From: Eubacteriales bacterium mix99
Lineage (GTDB): Bacteria; Bacillota; Clostridia; Caldicoprobacterales; DTU083
Assembly: GCA_038396605.1 (NCBI GenBank)
Contig: CP121690.1
Coordinates: 1,272,500-1,336,499 of the forward strand
Direction: 5' to 3'
Length of the DNA: 64,000 nucleotides
Part shown: positions 1 through 8,324 of the stretch, in pieces
Numbering within the stretch: position 1 is the first letter of the stretch
Layout: every line of letters begins with the position of its first letter
Translations under genes and position numbers: made by a program
The notes under the pieces: model-generated
Database searches by the model: none
Seen by the model: the letters and a program-made list of their open reading frames with translations, nothing else
Told to the model about the DNA's origin: nothing

Positions 1-2
1 CT

Positions 3-848
3 GATTTTCTGAGGGATACGGAAATCCATGTACTGGATCTGACCCAAAAGGATGCGGTGGGGGATGTGCTTCGGGAATCCGAACCGGATGCCGTCTGCCA
101 TCTGGCTGCCCAAAGCTCGGTGGCCCTGTCCTGGCGGGATCCGGCCCAAACCTGGGAGGTCAATGTGATCGGCCTGATTCATTTGCTGGAGGGCATCCGG
201 GCCATGGATTCGAATCCCCGCATCCTGCTGATCGGATCCAGTGAAGAATACGGAAAAGTGACGCCGGAGGAAATCCCTCTCCGTGAGGATCATTCCCTGA
301 GACCGGGAAATCCCTATGCCGCCGGCAAGGCTGCTCAGGAAATGCTGGGCCGCCTCTACGCAGAGGCATACGGTATGGACATCATCATGGTCCGGGCCTT
401 CAACCATACCGGGCCGGGCCAGGCGCCCACCTTTGTCATTCCCGATTTTGCAAAACGGATTGCCGCCATGGAAAAAGGGCAGATGCCAAAAGAACTTCTG
501 GTCGGGAATCTGGAGGTGGTACGGGACTTTTCCGATGTCCGGGATATCGTCCGGGGATATGCCATGCTTTTGGAACAGGGCCGGGCAGGGGAAGTCTATA
601 ACATCGGATCCGGGCAGGGATATTCCATCCGGGATCTTTTGCAGCGTCTTTTGGCAATGACGGTGGAAGCCATTGCCGTTTCCCGGGATCCTGCGCGGAT
701 GCGGCCCTCGGACGTACCGGTCCTGATTGGCGACATCCGTAAGATAACGGATCATACCGGATGGAAACCGGAAATTCCCATGGACACAACCCTGCGGGAT
801 GTTCTGGAGGACTGGAGACAAAACGATGGACTGCCCGGTCGGAAATAG
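3..848 (+). CDS. rmd: GDP-6-deoxy-D-mannose reductase (partial, 5' end outside the window)
   Basis: NAD(P)-dependent sugar reductase of the extended SDR family. It probably reduces the 4-keto sugar made by GDP-mannose 4,6-dehydratase to GDP-D-rhamnose for surface polysaccharide. The frame is open from base 3, so the start and the N-terminal Rossmann glycines lie upstream; a GTG at 57 is an internal codon. Visible are HLAAQSSV, the GSSEEYG strand with the catalytic serine, the YAAGK (YxxxK) pair, and FNHTGPGQ. The tail RPSDVPVLIGDIRK followed by TGWKP resembles Rmd rather than the dehydratase. About 280 residues are present of roughly 310 expected. manC follows after 20 bases and supplies GDP-mannose. 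The family is clear; the exact substrate is inferred. Confidence 0.85.
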   Translation, partial: DFLRDTEIHVLDLTQKDAVGDVLRESEPDAVCHLAAQSSVALSWRDPAQTWEVNVIGLIHLLEGIRAMDSNPRILLIGSSEEYGKVTPEEIPLREDHSLRPGNPYAAGKAAQEMLGRLYAEAYGMDIIMVRAFNHTGPGQAPTFVIPDFAKRIAAMEKGQMPKELLVGNLEVVRDFSDVRDIVRGYAMLLEQGRAGEVYNIGSGQGYSIRDLLQRLLAMTVEAIAVSRDPARMRPSDVPVLIGDIRKITDHTGWKPEIPMDTTLRDVLEDWRQNDGLPGRK

Positions 849-868
849 CAACTTTGAGGTGATATTAC

Positions 869-1939
869 ATGAAAACAATCGGACTGATCCTGGCGGGAGG
901 CTGTGGGACGCGGTTCTGGCCGCTGTCCCGGGCGAAGAGACCCAAACAGGTGCTGAAGCTGGACGGAGATAAGGAAATGATCAATTTTACCATTGACCGG
1001 TGTTCCCCGTTGATTCCAAAGGAGGATATCTATCTGGTTACAAACCGGGACCAGGCGGAGCTGCTGCAGGAAGTTACCGGCAGCCGGATGGAACCCGGCC
1101 GGATCTTTGTTGAGCCGTCCGCCCGAAATACCGCTCCCTGCATTCTTTATTCGGCGCTGAGGCTGCGGAAAAAGTATGGAGATGCAGTGCTCTGCGTCCT
1201 GTCATCCGATCAGAGTGTGAAGAAGGAAGAAGAATTTCGCAGGGTCCTGTCGGAAGCTTCCGATTATGCACAAAGCCATGATGACATTGTAACCGTCGGG
1301 ATTACCCCGACCTTTCCCAGTACCGGTTATGGCTATATCAAAACCGGCTCCATGGTGTCCGGATCCGATACAGTTCATCATGTGGACCGGTTTGTGGAGA
1401 AGCCGGATCGGGAAACCGCTTCAGAATATCTTCATTCCGGCGGATATCTGTGGAACAGCGGAATGTTTATATCCCGGATCAGCACCATTCTGGACCGCTT
1501 CCGGCAGCATCTGCCGGAAATGTCTCAGGCGCTCTCGCCGCTGAAGCATCTATCCGATGAGGAAGCCGGCTCTTTTCTCCGGGAGGTGTATCCCACACTG
1601 GAGAAGATATCCATTGATTATGGCATCATGGAAAAGGAAAACCATATTGCTGTGATTCCGGGGGATTTTGGATGGAGTGATATCGGCGCCTGGAACACGC
1701 TGGGGGATGTGATCCCTCCGGATTCCAGCGGGAATGTCATAAAGGGAGATCATGTCGGCCTGGATACGAGGGATTGTGTGGTTTTTTCAGGAGATAAAGT
1801 GGTGGCAACCATCGGCCTGTCCAATGTGGTGATTGTCAATACTCCGGACAGTGTGCTGGTCTGCAGTAAGGACGAGGTGCAGGAGATCCGGCAGCTGACC
1901 GATGAATTGAAAAGGATGGGGCGGGAAGATTTGTTGTGA
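869..1939 (+). CDS. manC: Mannose-1-phosphate guanylyltransferase
   Basis: Cytosolic nucleotidyltransferase converting mannose-1-phosphate and GTP to GDP-mannose. At the N-terminus LAGGCGTRFWPLSR is the GxGTR nucleotide-binding loop, followed by RPKQ with the catalytic lysine. FVEPSARNTAP and the FVEKP strand are typical of the ManC family, and the acidic DFGWSDIGAW segment lies near residue 270. At 356 residues it is the short, single-domain form without the phosphomannose isomerase domain found in longer ManC proteins. The start has a GAGGTGAT ribosome site. It is co-directional with the upstream reductase and ends at a strong terminator. Confidence 0.93.
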   Translation: MKTIGLILAGGCGTRFWPLSRAKRPKQVLKLDGDKEMINFTIDRCSPLIPKEDIYLVTNRDQAELLQEVTGSRMEPGRIFVEPSARNTAPCILYSALRLRKKYGDAVLCVLSSDQSVKKEEEFRRVLSEASDYAQSHDDIVTVGITPTFPSTGYGYIKTGSMVSGSDTVHHVDRFVEKPDRETASEYLHSGGYLWNSGMFISRISTILDRFRQHLPEMSQALSPLKHLSDEEAGSFLREVYPTLEKISIDYGIMEKENHIAVIPGDFGWSDIGAWNTLGDVIPPDSSGNVIKGDHVGLDTRDCVVFSGDKVVATIGLSNVVIVNTPDSVLVCSKDEVQEIRQLTDELKRMGREDLL

Positions 1940-1943
1940 GGAT

Positions 1944-1986
1944 AAAAAAGAGCTGCTGCAACTTTTGATTGCAGCGGCTCTTTTTT
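1944..1986. terminator. Bidirectional intrinsic terminator between manC and the LCP gene
   Basis: A hairpin with arms GAGCTGCTGCAA and TTGCAGCGGCTC (one G-T pair) is flanked by A6 on the left and T6 on the right, so it can end transcripts from both sides. It sits between convergent genes. Confidence 0.9.
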
Positions 1987-2066
1987 GTCCCTCTTTTTAT
2001 TTCAAGCTTTCAAATTTCTGTTTCTTTCTCTGCTTGCATTGGCTTTTGTCTGTTGCCGCCTGTTTG

Positions 2067-3089
2067 TTACTTGACCCTGTCCCCGGTATTTTCCGATGCA
2101 TATGCAGACTTGGATCCATAAATGAACTCATGAAGCGCATCGGTGTTCTTTTCAAGATCCGGCACAAGAACCATCATTTTGCCTATTTTCTCGTCCTCGA
2201 ATCCGTCGTCCGTCGGGATGCGGAACTGCTCCATGTCCGAATTTCCAAATCCCACTATGGTGGCGGCCAACCCAATAATCTCCTTTTTGGTGAGGCTGGT
2301 CTCCACGTTGGGCAGGACCGTGTTTACCAGCTCCGGTATCTTGGTGACGCTGATGTTCATTCCCTTTCGAAGCAGCTCACTCATAACCCTTCTCTGCCGC
2401 TCGGTGCGCTCAAAATCATCCCGCCCCACTGAACGGACTCTGGCATAGGCCACTGCCTGACGTCCGTTCAACGTCTGCAGTCCGGGTGAGGTAAGGTGTT
2501 TTGCCCTGGAACCCCTGTTGATCTTGTTCAGCTCATCAATGTAGGGGCTGACCGCATTGACTTCATTTTTCTTGATGTTAATGTCGACACCGCCCACCAG
2601 ATTGATAATGTCCTCCAGCGCCTTGAAATCCACCGTGACATAATCCTCAATGTTCATATTGAAGTTCGTATTGACCGTCTTGATGGCAAGAGACGGTCCG
2701 CCGCTGAAATAGGCCGTATTGATCCGGTTTTTTTCCCTTCCGGGAATCTTTACATACATGTCCCGCATCAGGGAAGTCAGTTTGATCTTCTTGCTCTTTC
2801 GGTCCACGGATGCGATCAGGATGGCATCGGAATGTCCCTTTTCGGTTTCGGAGCGTTTATCCAGTCCGAACAGGAGAATATTCGTAACGCCGGTGTCCTT
2901 CTGGGACAGCGCGTCATCGCCGATGCCCAGGGCCTCCTGTTTGTTGAGCCCCTCGCCGATCTTTTCCCCGGTGTCCGGATCCTTCAGGCTGGCTTTCGGT
3001 ATCCGGTCCAGCAGGTTTAATATATAACCGCCTGTGCCGATCAGAGCCACAAGCAAAATTATTAAAATGGTTATCAGTACTTTTTTCAT
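2067..3089 (-). CDS. LytR-CpsA-Psr (LCP) family glycopolymer ligase
   Basis: Membrane-anchored enzyme that attaches undecaprenyl-linked glycopolymers such as teichoic acid or capsule to peptidoglycan on the outer face of the membrane. An N-terminal membrane segment (about residues 3-22) is followed by the LCP domain: NILLFGLDKR, the SDAILIASVD strand, SLMRDMYVKIPG with the phosphate-binding arginine, KINTAY-like RINTAYFSGG, and a late YARVRS with DFERTERQRRV. These are the conserved polyprenyl-phosphate site residues. I chose ATG at 3089 because GGGGG lies 8 bases upstream; a TTG at 3104 is possible. It runs opposite to its neighbours, with its own promoter. It fits with the polysaccharide genes on either side. 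Confidence 0.92.
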   Translation of the reverse strand: MKKVLITILIILLVALIGTGGYILNLLDRIPKASLKDPDTGEKIGEGLNKQEALGIGDDALSQKDTGVTNILLFGLDKRSETEKGHSDAILIASVDRKSKKIKLTSLMRDMYVKIPGREKNRINTAYFSGGPSLAIKTVNTNFNMNIEDYVTVDFKALEDIINLVGGVDINIKKNEVNAVSPYIDELNKINRGSRAKHLTSPGLQTLNGRQAVAYARVRSVGRDDFERTERQRRVMSELLRKGMNISVTKIPELVNTVLPNVETSLTKKEIIGLAATIVGFGNSDMEQFRIPTDDGFEDEKIGKMMVLVPDLEKNTDALHEFIYGSKSAYASENTGDRVK

Positions 3090-3193
3090 CTTATCAACCC
3101 CCAAATTATTCCTGTTCCTGCTTATTGTCCTTACAACAGTCTTTCCAAAATAACAGGCCTGATGCTTTCCATTTCAAATTTAATCTATATACT

Positions 3194-3227
3194 TTCTATA
3201 TTATATAGAAGGACGGAATATAGTCAA
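3194..3227 (-). promoter_or_regulatory. Sigma-A promoter of the LCP gene with a palindrome over the -10 box
   Basis: On the minus strand TTGACT (3222-3227) and TATAAT (3200-3205) are spaced by 16 bases. The -10 is embedded in a perfect inverted repeat, TTCTATAT-T-ATATAGAA (3194-3210), which is a plausible operator. The leader to the start codon is about 105 bases. Confidence 0.7.
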
Positions 3228-3390
3228 GAAAAGTTTTGAAACGTAAAATGATTTTACGGAAGAATCGACCGGATCGGGCAAAACAAGGCAGGATTTTCCT
3301 TGTATTTGTCGAATAGGGATTAAGAGATCAGCAATGAAGAAAGCAGCAATGCTTTCGGAAAAAATACAAGCAAAAGGAGTGAATCACTTG

Positions 3391-3972
3391 ATGAAGAAAC
3401 ATGTCGCATTTCTGGTTATATTTGCGCTTCTGTTCCCTGTCCTTTTTTGCAGGCCGGCAGATGCCGCCGGGGAATGGGCGATCGCCAGGGATATTACCAT
3501 CAAGGCAAATTTCCACGTACAGTCCTATGGGAATGTTGCAACGGAAGGAAAGGGATCTCTTGCCTTCGGGACCATCGGCGAGGCGAAAAGGCTGGAAGGA
3601 TTCCGGCTGGAGCTGAAAGGCGCCCCCAGTGATATGGAGATCCGTTACGCCGTTCATGCTAAGACATACGGGGATCTTCCCAAAAATGGCCTGGCTGTGG
3701 GCCCGGAGTTTGCAGGGACCATCGGCGAAGCAAAAAGGCTGGAGGGAGTGCGGATCGGCCTTTATAGAAAGGGCACGAACACTCTGTATCCCGGATATCA
3801 GATATCCTATCAGGTACATATGCAGGGATACGGCTGGGGAGCCGATGCGAACCACAATGCATACCATGGGAATGAATATGCCTATAAGGCAGACGGCGAG
3901 TTTGCCGGAACAAAAGGCGAGGCACGGAGGATCGAAGCCGTTTCCCTTATCATTGAAAGGAAAGCACAGTAA
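3391..3972 (+). CDS. Secreted protein of three degenerate ChW-like repeats
   Basis: A 193-residue exported protein. An N-terminal signal peptide (KK, hydrophobic core LVIFALLFPVLF, then ADAAG) is followed by nothing but three tandem repeats. Each has a VH-x-QxYG strand and ends in G-x-GEA-RR/KR-LEG/IEA, the signature of clostridial ChW (hydrophobic W) repeats. The tryptophan that names the family survives only in repeat 3 (GYGWG). ChW proteins are known as surface proteins in clostridia; here there is no catalytic domain. An AGGAG precedes the start, and TTG at 3388 is an alternative. A TGTCGAA heptamer (3307-3313) lies upstream. Function unknown; a cell-surface or sugar-binding role is inferred. 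Confidence 0.75.
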   Translation: MKKHVAFLVIFALLFPVLFCRPADAAGEWAIARDITIKANFHVQSYGNVATEGKGSLAFGTIGEAKRLEGFRLELKGAPSDMEIRYAVHAKTYGDLPKNGLAVGPEFAGTIGEAKRLEGVRIGLYRKGTNTLYPGYQISYQVHMQGYGWGADANHNAYHGNEYAYKADGEFAGTKGEARRIEAVSLIIERKAQ

Positions 3973-4012
3973 CCAAAAAGCAAAAATCAAAAATTCATAT
4001 TTTTATTTCATC

Positions 4013-4045
4013 AACGATACTCTCGGGAGTATCGTTCCTTTTTGT
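4013..4045 (+). terminator. Intrinsic terminator after the ChW-repeat gene
   Basis: Perfect 10-bp arms AACGATACTC / GAGTATCGTT around a TCGG loop, then CCTTTTTG. Confidence 0.9.
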
Positions 4046-4066
4046 TGCTTCTGGAAGTTTTTTGGC

Positions 4067-4095
4067 TTGACTTAGCAACATATGAAAATTATACT
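4067..4095 (+). promoter_or_regulatory. Sigma-A promoter for the dehydratase-galU polysaccharide genes
   Basis: TTGACT and TATACT are separated by 17 bases. The leader to the TTG start at 4212 is about 110 bases and I see no riboswitch in it. Confidence 0.75.
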
Positions 4096-4211
4096 ATACA
4101 TGTACCATATTCCGGCATCCATGTACTTCCAATAAGGAAAAATACATAATTAAATATTTATTTCAGCGTAGGACACGGACCAGTTTCACTATTACAGAAG
4201 GAGTGACATTT

Positions 4212-6110
4212 TTGCAAGCAAAATTTCGCAAACTGACTATGGTTTTTTTGGATATTTTCTTTATTTCCCTTGCCCTGTACATGGCTTTTTTGACCCGGCA
4301 CGGCACTCTGCCCAGCCATTCGTTATATGAATGGTTTTCCATATGGTCCTGCCTGGTGGTCATCAGCCTGTCCAGCAATCTTCTTTTCAACCTATACCGA
4401 AGTCTCTGGCAATATGCCGGGATCAATGAGATGCTGTACATATTGTGTGCCGGCACACTGACCTGTTCTCTGTATTTTGTAGCCATACATCTCCTGCATA
4501 TTCATATTGCCTATAGTATTTATTTTCTCATCTGGGTATTTGACATTGCTTTTCTTGGAATCAGCCGTATCGGTTCCCGTATTATCCGTTCCATGCTGAA
4601 AAAGAGCAGCAGTTCTCCGGAGGGCAACTGTAAAATGGTTTTGGTCGTGGGTGCCGGGGAAGCCGGAGCTATGGTGATAAAGGAATTACGGGGCCATGAT
4701 GAACTGGGTTTAAGGCCCATTGCCCTGATCGATGATGACCGGTATAAACAGGGTACGCTGATTCAGGGGATCAAGGTATACGGGGATCACAGCCGGATTG
4801 GGGATGTCGTCCGCCAGCTGGGAATTGATGAAATCATCATAGCCATGCCATCCGTTCCCAGGGAGGCGCAGGCAGATATCCTGAACGAATGCAAAAAGAC
4901 CAAATGCAGGCTGAAGACCCTTCCCGGCGTATATGAGCTGATCAGTGGGAATGTATCCATTCAGCAGATCCGGGATGTAGAGATTGAAGATCTGCTGGGA
5001 CGGGATCCCATTGATTTAAATGTGGAAAATATCTGCGGCTATATTCAGGGCAAGGTGGTTCTGGTCACAGGAGGCGGTGGTTCCATCGGATCGGAGCTGT
5101 GCCGGCAGATCGCACGCTTTGACCCGAAGCAGCTTCTGATTCTGGATATCTATGAAAACAATGCCTATGACCTGGAACAGGAGTTGAAGTGGGACTTTCC
5201 GGAACTGAACTATAAAGTCATCATCGGATCGGTTCGGGACAAGGCAAGGATGGAATGGATTTTCCATACCTATCGGCCGGATGTCGTCTTTCATGCTGCT
5301 GCTCACAAGCATGTTCCGCTGATGGAAAACAATCCGGCGGAGGCCATCAAGAACAATGTGTTCGGTACCTGGAATGTGGCGGAATGTGCCGACCGGTACG
5401 GCACCGGGAGATTTGTCATGATTTCGACGGACAAGGCCGTCAATCCCACCAATATCATGGGGGCCACCAAAAGGATTGCGGAAATGATCATCCAGGGCAT
5501 GGACCGGATCAGCAGGACGGAATATGTGGCCGTTCGTTTCGGCAATGTTCTGGGCAGCAACGGCAGTGTTATTCCCCTGTTCAAGAAGCAGATTGCGGCC
5601 GGGGGGCCGGTAACGGTCACCCACCCGGACATCAACCGGTTCTTCATGACCATTCCTGAGGCGGTGCAGCTGGTTTTGGAAGCGGGCTCCATGGCACAGG
5701 GAGGGGAGATCTTTATTCTGGATATGGGGAAACCGATGAAGATTGCGGATCTGGCCAGGGATTTGATCCGGCTTTCCGGGCTGGAGCCTGGTGTGGATAT
5801 CAAAATCCAGTATACGGGATTGCGGCCAGGCGAGAAGCTGTATGAAGAGCTTTTAATGAAAGAAGAAGGGCTGACAGCCACCCGGCACAAAAAGATATTT
5901 GTCGGAAAGCCGGGTACCATTGATATCGGGACTCTGAAGGGGGAGCTGGAGAAGCTGAAGTTTGTCATGTCCGGTCCGGCAGATGCCCTGAAGGAATATG
6001 TGAAGGAGATGGTCCCCACTTACCATACCGCTGTACCTGCTTCTGTCCACACACCCGTTCTTTCTGCGGTGGACGAAGTTGCCACCGGTAAGGAGGAATA
6101 TCCGAAATGA
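4212..6110 (+). CDS. Membrane nucleoside-diphosphate sugar 4,6-dehydratase (PglF/CapD/FlaA1 type)
   Basis: Integral membrane SDR, 632 residues, that dehydrates a UDP-sugar (typically UDP-GlcNAc) as an early step of surface glycan or glycoprotein sugar synthesis. About four N-terminal membrane segments (residues 10-115) are followed by a first Rossmann-like domain with VVGAGEAGAMV near 147, then the catalytic domain with VTGGGGSIGSELCRQI near 285. FHAAAHKHVPLME and STDKAVNPTNIMGATKR are diagnostic: this clade uses an altered catalytic triad in place of YxxxK. LRPGEKLYEELL lies near the C-terminus. The TTG start is chosen for its spacing from AGAAGGAG; the GTG at 4203 abuts that site. It leads the operon that continues with the chain-length regulator and galU. 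Substrate is inferred from the family. Confidence 0.92.
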   Translation: MQAKFRKLTMVFLDIFFISLALYMAFLTRHGTLPSHSLYEWFSIWSCLVVISLSSNLLFNLYRSLWQYAGINEMLYILCAGTLTCSLYFVAIHLLHIHIAYSIYFLIWVFDIAFLGISRIGSRIIRSMLKKSSSSPEGNCKMVLVVGAGEAGAMVIKELRGHDELGLRPIALIDDDRYKQGTLIQGIKVYGDHSRIGDVVRQLGIDEIIIAMPSVPREAQADILNECKKTKCRLKTLPGVYELISGNVSIQQIRDVEIEDLLGRDPIDLNVENICGYIQGKVVLVTGGGGSIGSELCRQIARFDPKQLLILDIYENNAYDLEQELKWDFPELNYKVIIGSVRDKARMEWIFHTYRPDVVFHAAAHKHVPLMENNPAEAIKNNVFGTWNVAECADRYGTGRFVMISTDKAVNPTNIMGATKRIAEMIIQGMDRISRTEYVAVRFGNVLGSNGSVIPLFKKQIAAGGPVTVTHPDINRFFMTIPEAVQLVLEAGSMAQGGEIFILDMGKPMKIADLARDLIRLSGLEPGVDIKIQYTGLRPGEKLYEELLMKEEGLTATRHKKIFVGKPGTIDIGTLKGELEKLKFVMSGPADALKEYVKEMVPTYHTAVPASVHTPVLSAVDEVATGKEEYPK

Positions 6111-6173
6111 TAAGGCAATTGGAAGACACAAAGCGGGCACAGCCTTATGCGAAAATTTCCGGGAGGTAAAAAA

Positions 6174-7271
6174 ATGAGTGAAGTTCAGACAGACCCACAG
6201 AAGTATGAGGATGAGATCGATCTCCGCGAGCTTTTCCAGGTCCTGTGGGAAAACAAATACAGGATTCTTGCAGGGACTCTTCTTGTCGCTCTGTTGACGG
6301 GGTTGGTTAGCATTTTTCTTTTAACTCCGGTATATCAGACAAAGCTGGATCTGGTGATCAGTATGCCGGAGCAGTACCATACCCGATATGGCGACTATAA
6401 GCTGCCGATTTCCACGAATGATCAGTACATCAGCCTTCTGACCAATCATACCGTTTTGGCTAATACTATAAGGGATATGAAGTATGACCCGGAGAAAGTC
6501 CGTCCGGAGAAACTGAAGAAACAGATTGAGATAGACAACAAGGATGCCGCAGGGAGCGGAAAGAAAAACATTTTTCATATTACGGTTTCGGCAGACAGTC
6601 CGCAAAAGTCCCTGAAGCTTGCCAGGACATTATATGCGAATTACATTGAATTTGTGGACATTTTGACCAAGGAGGAGGCTGTCACCTATTACACCAATTA
6701 TTTCAATACGGAGCTGCAGTCGCTGGATCTTTCCCTGAAGGATAATCAGGCACTTCTGAAGGAAAATGAGAAACTGTTGAACGGAACATCGCAGACAATT
6801 TCCCAGAATGACCTGATGGAAGCCATACAGGAAGGCCGGAAGGGCTCACAGGACTATATCGTGGTGGAGAATATCATCAATGACAGTTATACCAAGATAC
6901 AAAATGATGTTGTCAGTAACCGGCAGACCATCTATTCGATTGAAAATTCCATCCGTTCCGATCAGGAAAAATTAAAGGAAATTAAAAAAGAAAAAGAGAA
7001 GATTTCAAAATATCATGAGACAGACGGCAAAACACCTGTTGAGTCGGATTTCATCCGTGCGGTGGAAACCGGTATCCATATGCCGTCTGAGCCGGTGGCG
7101 CCCACACAGAAAACGGGTCCGTCCAATGGCAGGAATGTTTTGATCGGTATGGTGACAGGTTTTCTGCTGAGTGCCATGGCGGTTTTTATCCGGAAATTCT
7201 GGATGGAAAAGTCTCCGGCCGGGGAAGCTGGAAAGGCGGATGCCGGGAGTTCCGTTTGCCGGACCGGCTGA
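6174..7271 (+). CDS. Wzz/YveK-type polysaccharide chain-length regulator
   Basis: Polysaccharide co-polymerase-like protein of the inner membrane that sets glycan chain length or couples export to a BY-kinase. Two membrane segments bracket an extracellular region: ILAGTLLVALLTGLVSIFLL near residue 30-50 and NVLIGMVTGFLLSAMAVFI near 320-345. The periplasmic-side part is coiled-coil rich (residues 175-290). The proline-containing motif before the second membrane helix (PSEPVAPTQK) is typical of Wzz. The C-terminal tail is short and has no kinase domain, and no partner kinase gene lies in this window. ATG at 6174 has GGGAGGT in front. Confidence 0.87.
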   Translation: MSEVQTDPQKYEDEIDLRELFQVLWENKYRILAGTLLVALLTGLVSIFLLTPVYQTKLDLVISMPEQYHTRYGDYKLPISTNDQYISLLTNHTVLANTIRDMKYDPEKVRPEKLKKQIEIDNKDAAGSGKKNIFHITVSADSPQKSLKLARTLYANYIEFVDILTKEEAVTYYTNYFNTELQSLDLSLKDNQALLKENEKLLNGTSQTISQNDLMEAIQEGRKGSQDYIVVENIINDSYTKIQNDVVSNRQTIYSIENSIRSDQEKLKEIKKEKEKISKYHETDGKTPVESDFIRAVETGIHMPSEPVAPTQKTGPSNGRNVLIGMVTGFLLSAMAVFIRKFWMEKSPAGEAGKADAGSSVCRTG

Positions 7272-7350
7272 AAGCTGCTACAATAGGTGCAGGAAAGTTG
7301 TCCGGGAAGTGGAGTAAAATGGGAAAGGAAAATATGATAAGGGTGATGGC

Positions 7351-8238
7351 ATGATTCGAAAAGCTGTGATTCCCGCAGCAGGTCTGGGGACCAGGATGCT
7401 GCCGCTGACCAAGTCCCAGCCGAAGGAAATGCTTCCGCTGGGGAGAAAGCCATGTATTCAATATATTGTGGAAGAGCTGGCGGATGCCGGGATTACTCAG
7501 ATCCTGTTCATTACCGGGCAGAAGAAACGGGCCATCGAGGACCATTTTGACAAGGATACCGGGCTGGAAAAAATGCTGTCCATGAGCGGCCAGCAGGATA
7601 TCCTGGAGGAACTGAAGTTTCATGACCTGGATGTTTCCTATTTTTATACCCGGCAGAGTGTGCCCCAGGGACTGGGCCATGCCGTCGGCTGTGCCCGGGA
7701 TTTTATCTGCGGGGAGCCCTTTGTCATTGCGTTGGGGGATTCCATTATTCATTCCGATGAAGACCGGTCCCTGTTGAAGCGCATGATGGATCAATCAGAG
7801 GCGGATCCCGGATCCTTTGTGATTGGCACGCAATCCGTTCCTTTGGGGGACGTGCACAAATATGGCATGATAAAGCCCGGGAAAAAAGGGACGGACAAAG
7901 GGACAGTGGAAATAGAGGACCTGATGGAAAAGCCTTCCGCCGGACAGACGCCTTCCACCCTGGCCGTTGCCGCCAGATATGTTATGCCCTATCGCTTGTT
8001 TGATGCCCTGGAGCGGACAAGTCCGGGGAAAGGCGGGGAAATTCAGCTGACCGATGCCATCCGGCTGCTGCTGAGGGAAGGAACAAAGGGATATTCCGTC
8101 TCTCTGACCGGGCGGGAGAAGCGGTACGATATTGGAAATATCCGTTCCTATTACGAGGCCTTTGTGGATTTTGCGCTGGAAGATGAGAAGTACGGGTATC
8201 AGCTGAAGCAATATCTGATTCAAAAGTTTCATCTGTGA
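7351..8238 (+). CDS. galU: UTP--glucose-1-phosphate uridylyltransferase
   Basis: Cytosolic enzyme making UDP-glucose from UTP and glucose-1-phosphate, precursor of wall and capsule glycans. KAVIPAAGLGTRMLPLTK is the nucleotide-binding loop, followed by QPKEMLPLG with the catalytic lysine, IQYIVEEL, and KRAIEDHFD, all hallmark GalU segments. GQGLGHAV appears here as PQGLGHAVGCA and the metal aspartate is in ALGDS. At 295 residues it is full length. It lies 79 bases after the chain-length regulator and 86 before the GHMP kinase. Another UDP-sugar specificity cannot be excluded. Confidence 0.92.
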   Translation: MIRKAVIPAAGLGTRMLPLTKSQPKEMLPLGRKPCIQYIVEELADAGITQILFITGQKKRAIEDHFDKDTGLEKMLSMSGQQDILEELKFHDLDVSYFYTRQSVPQGLGHAVGCARDFICGEPFVIALGDSIIHSDEDRSLLKRMMDQSEADPGSFVIGTQSVPLGDVHKYGMIKPGKKGTDKGTVEIEDLMEKPSAGQTPSTLAVAARYVMPYRLFDALERTSPGKGGEIQLTDAIRLLLREGTKGYSVSLTGREKRYDIGNIRSYYEAFVDFALEDEKYGYQLKQYLIQKFHL

Positions 8239-8324
8239 ACGGCTTCCATCCCGGAAGGTCTGCTCATCACCTGCAGAGATGGGAGGATTCTCAGTTTTGT
8301 TAAAATACGAGTGGGGGAAAGCAA

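Noticed and set aside
3307-3313. Spo0A box upstream of the ChW-repeat gene
   Set aside because: The heptamer is exact but no promoter could be placed near it, and several chance matches are expected in 64 kb; kept only as a remark.
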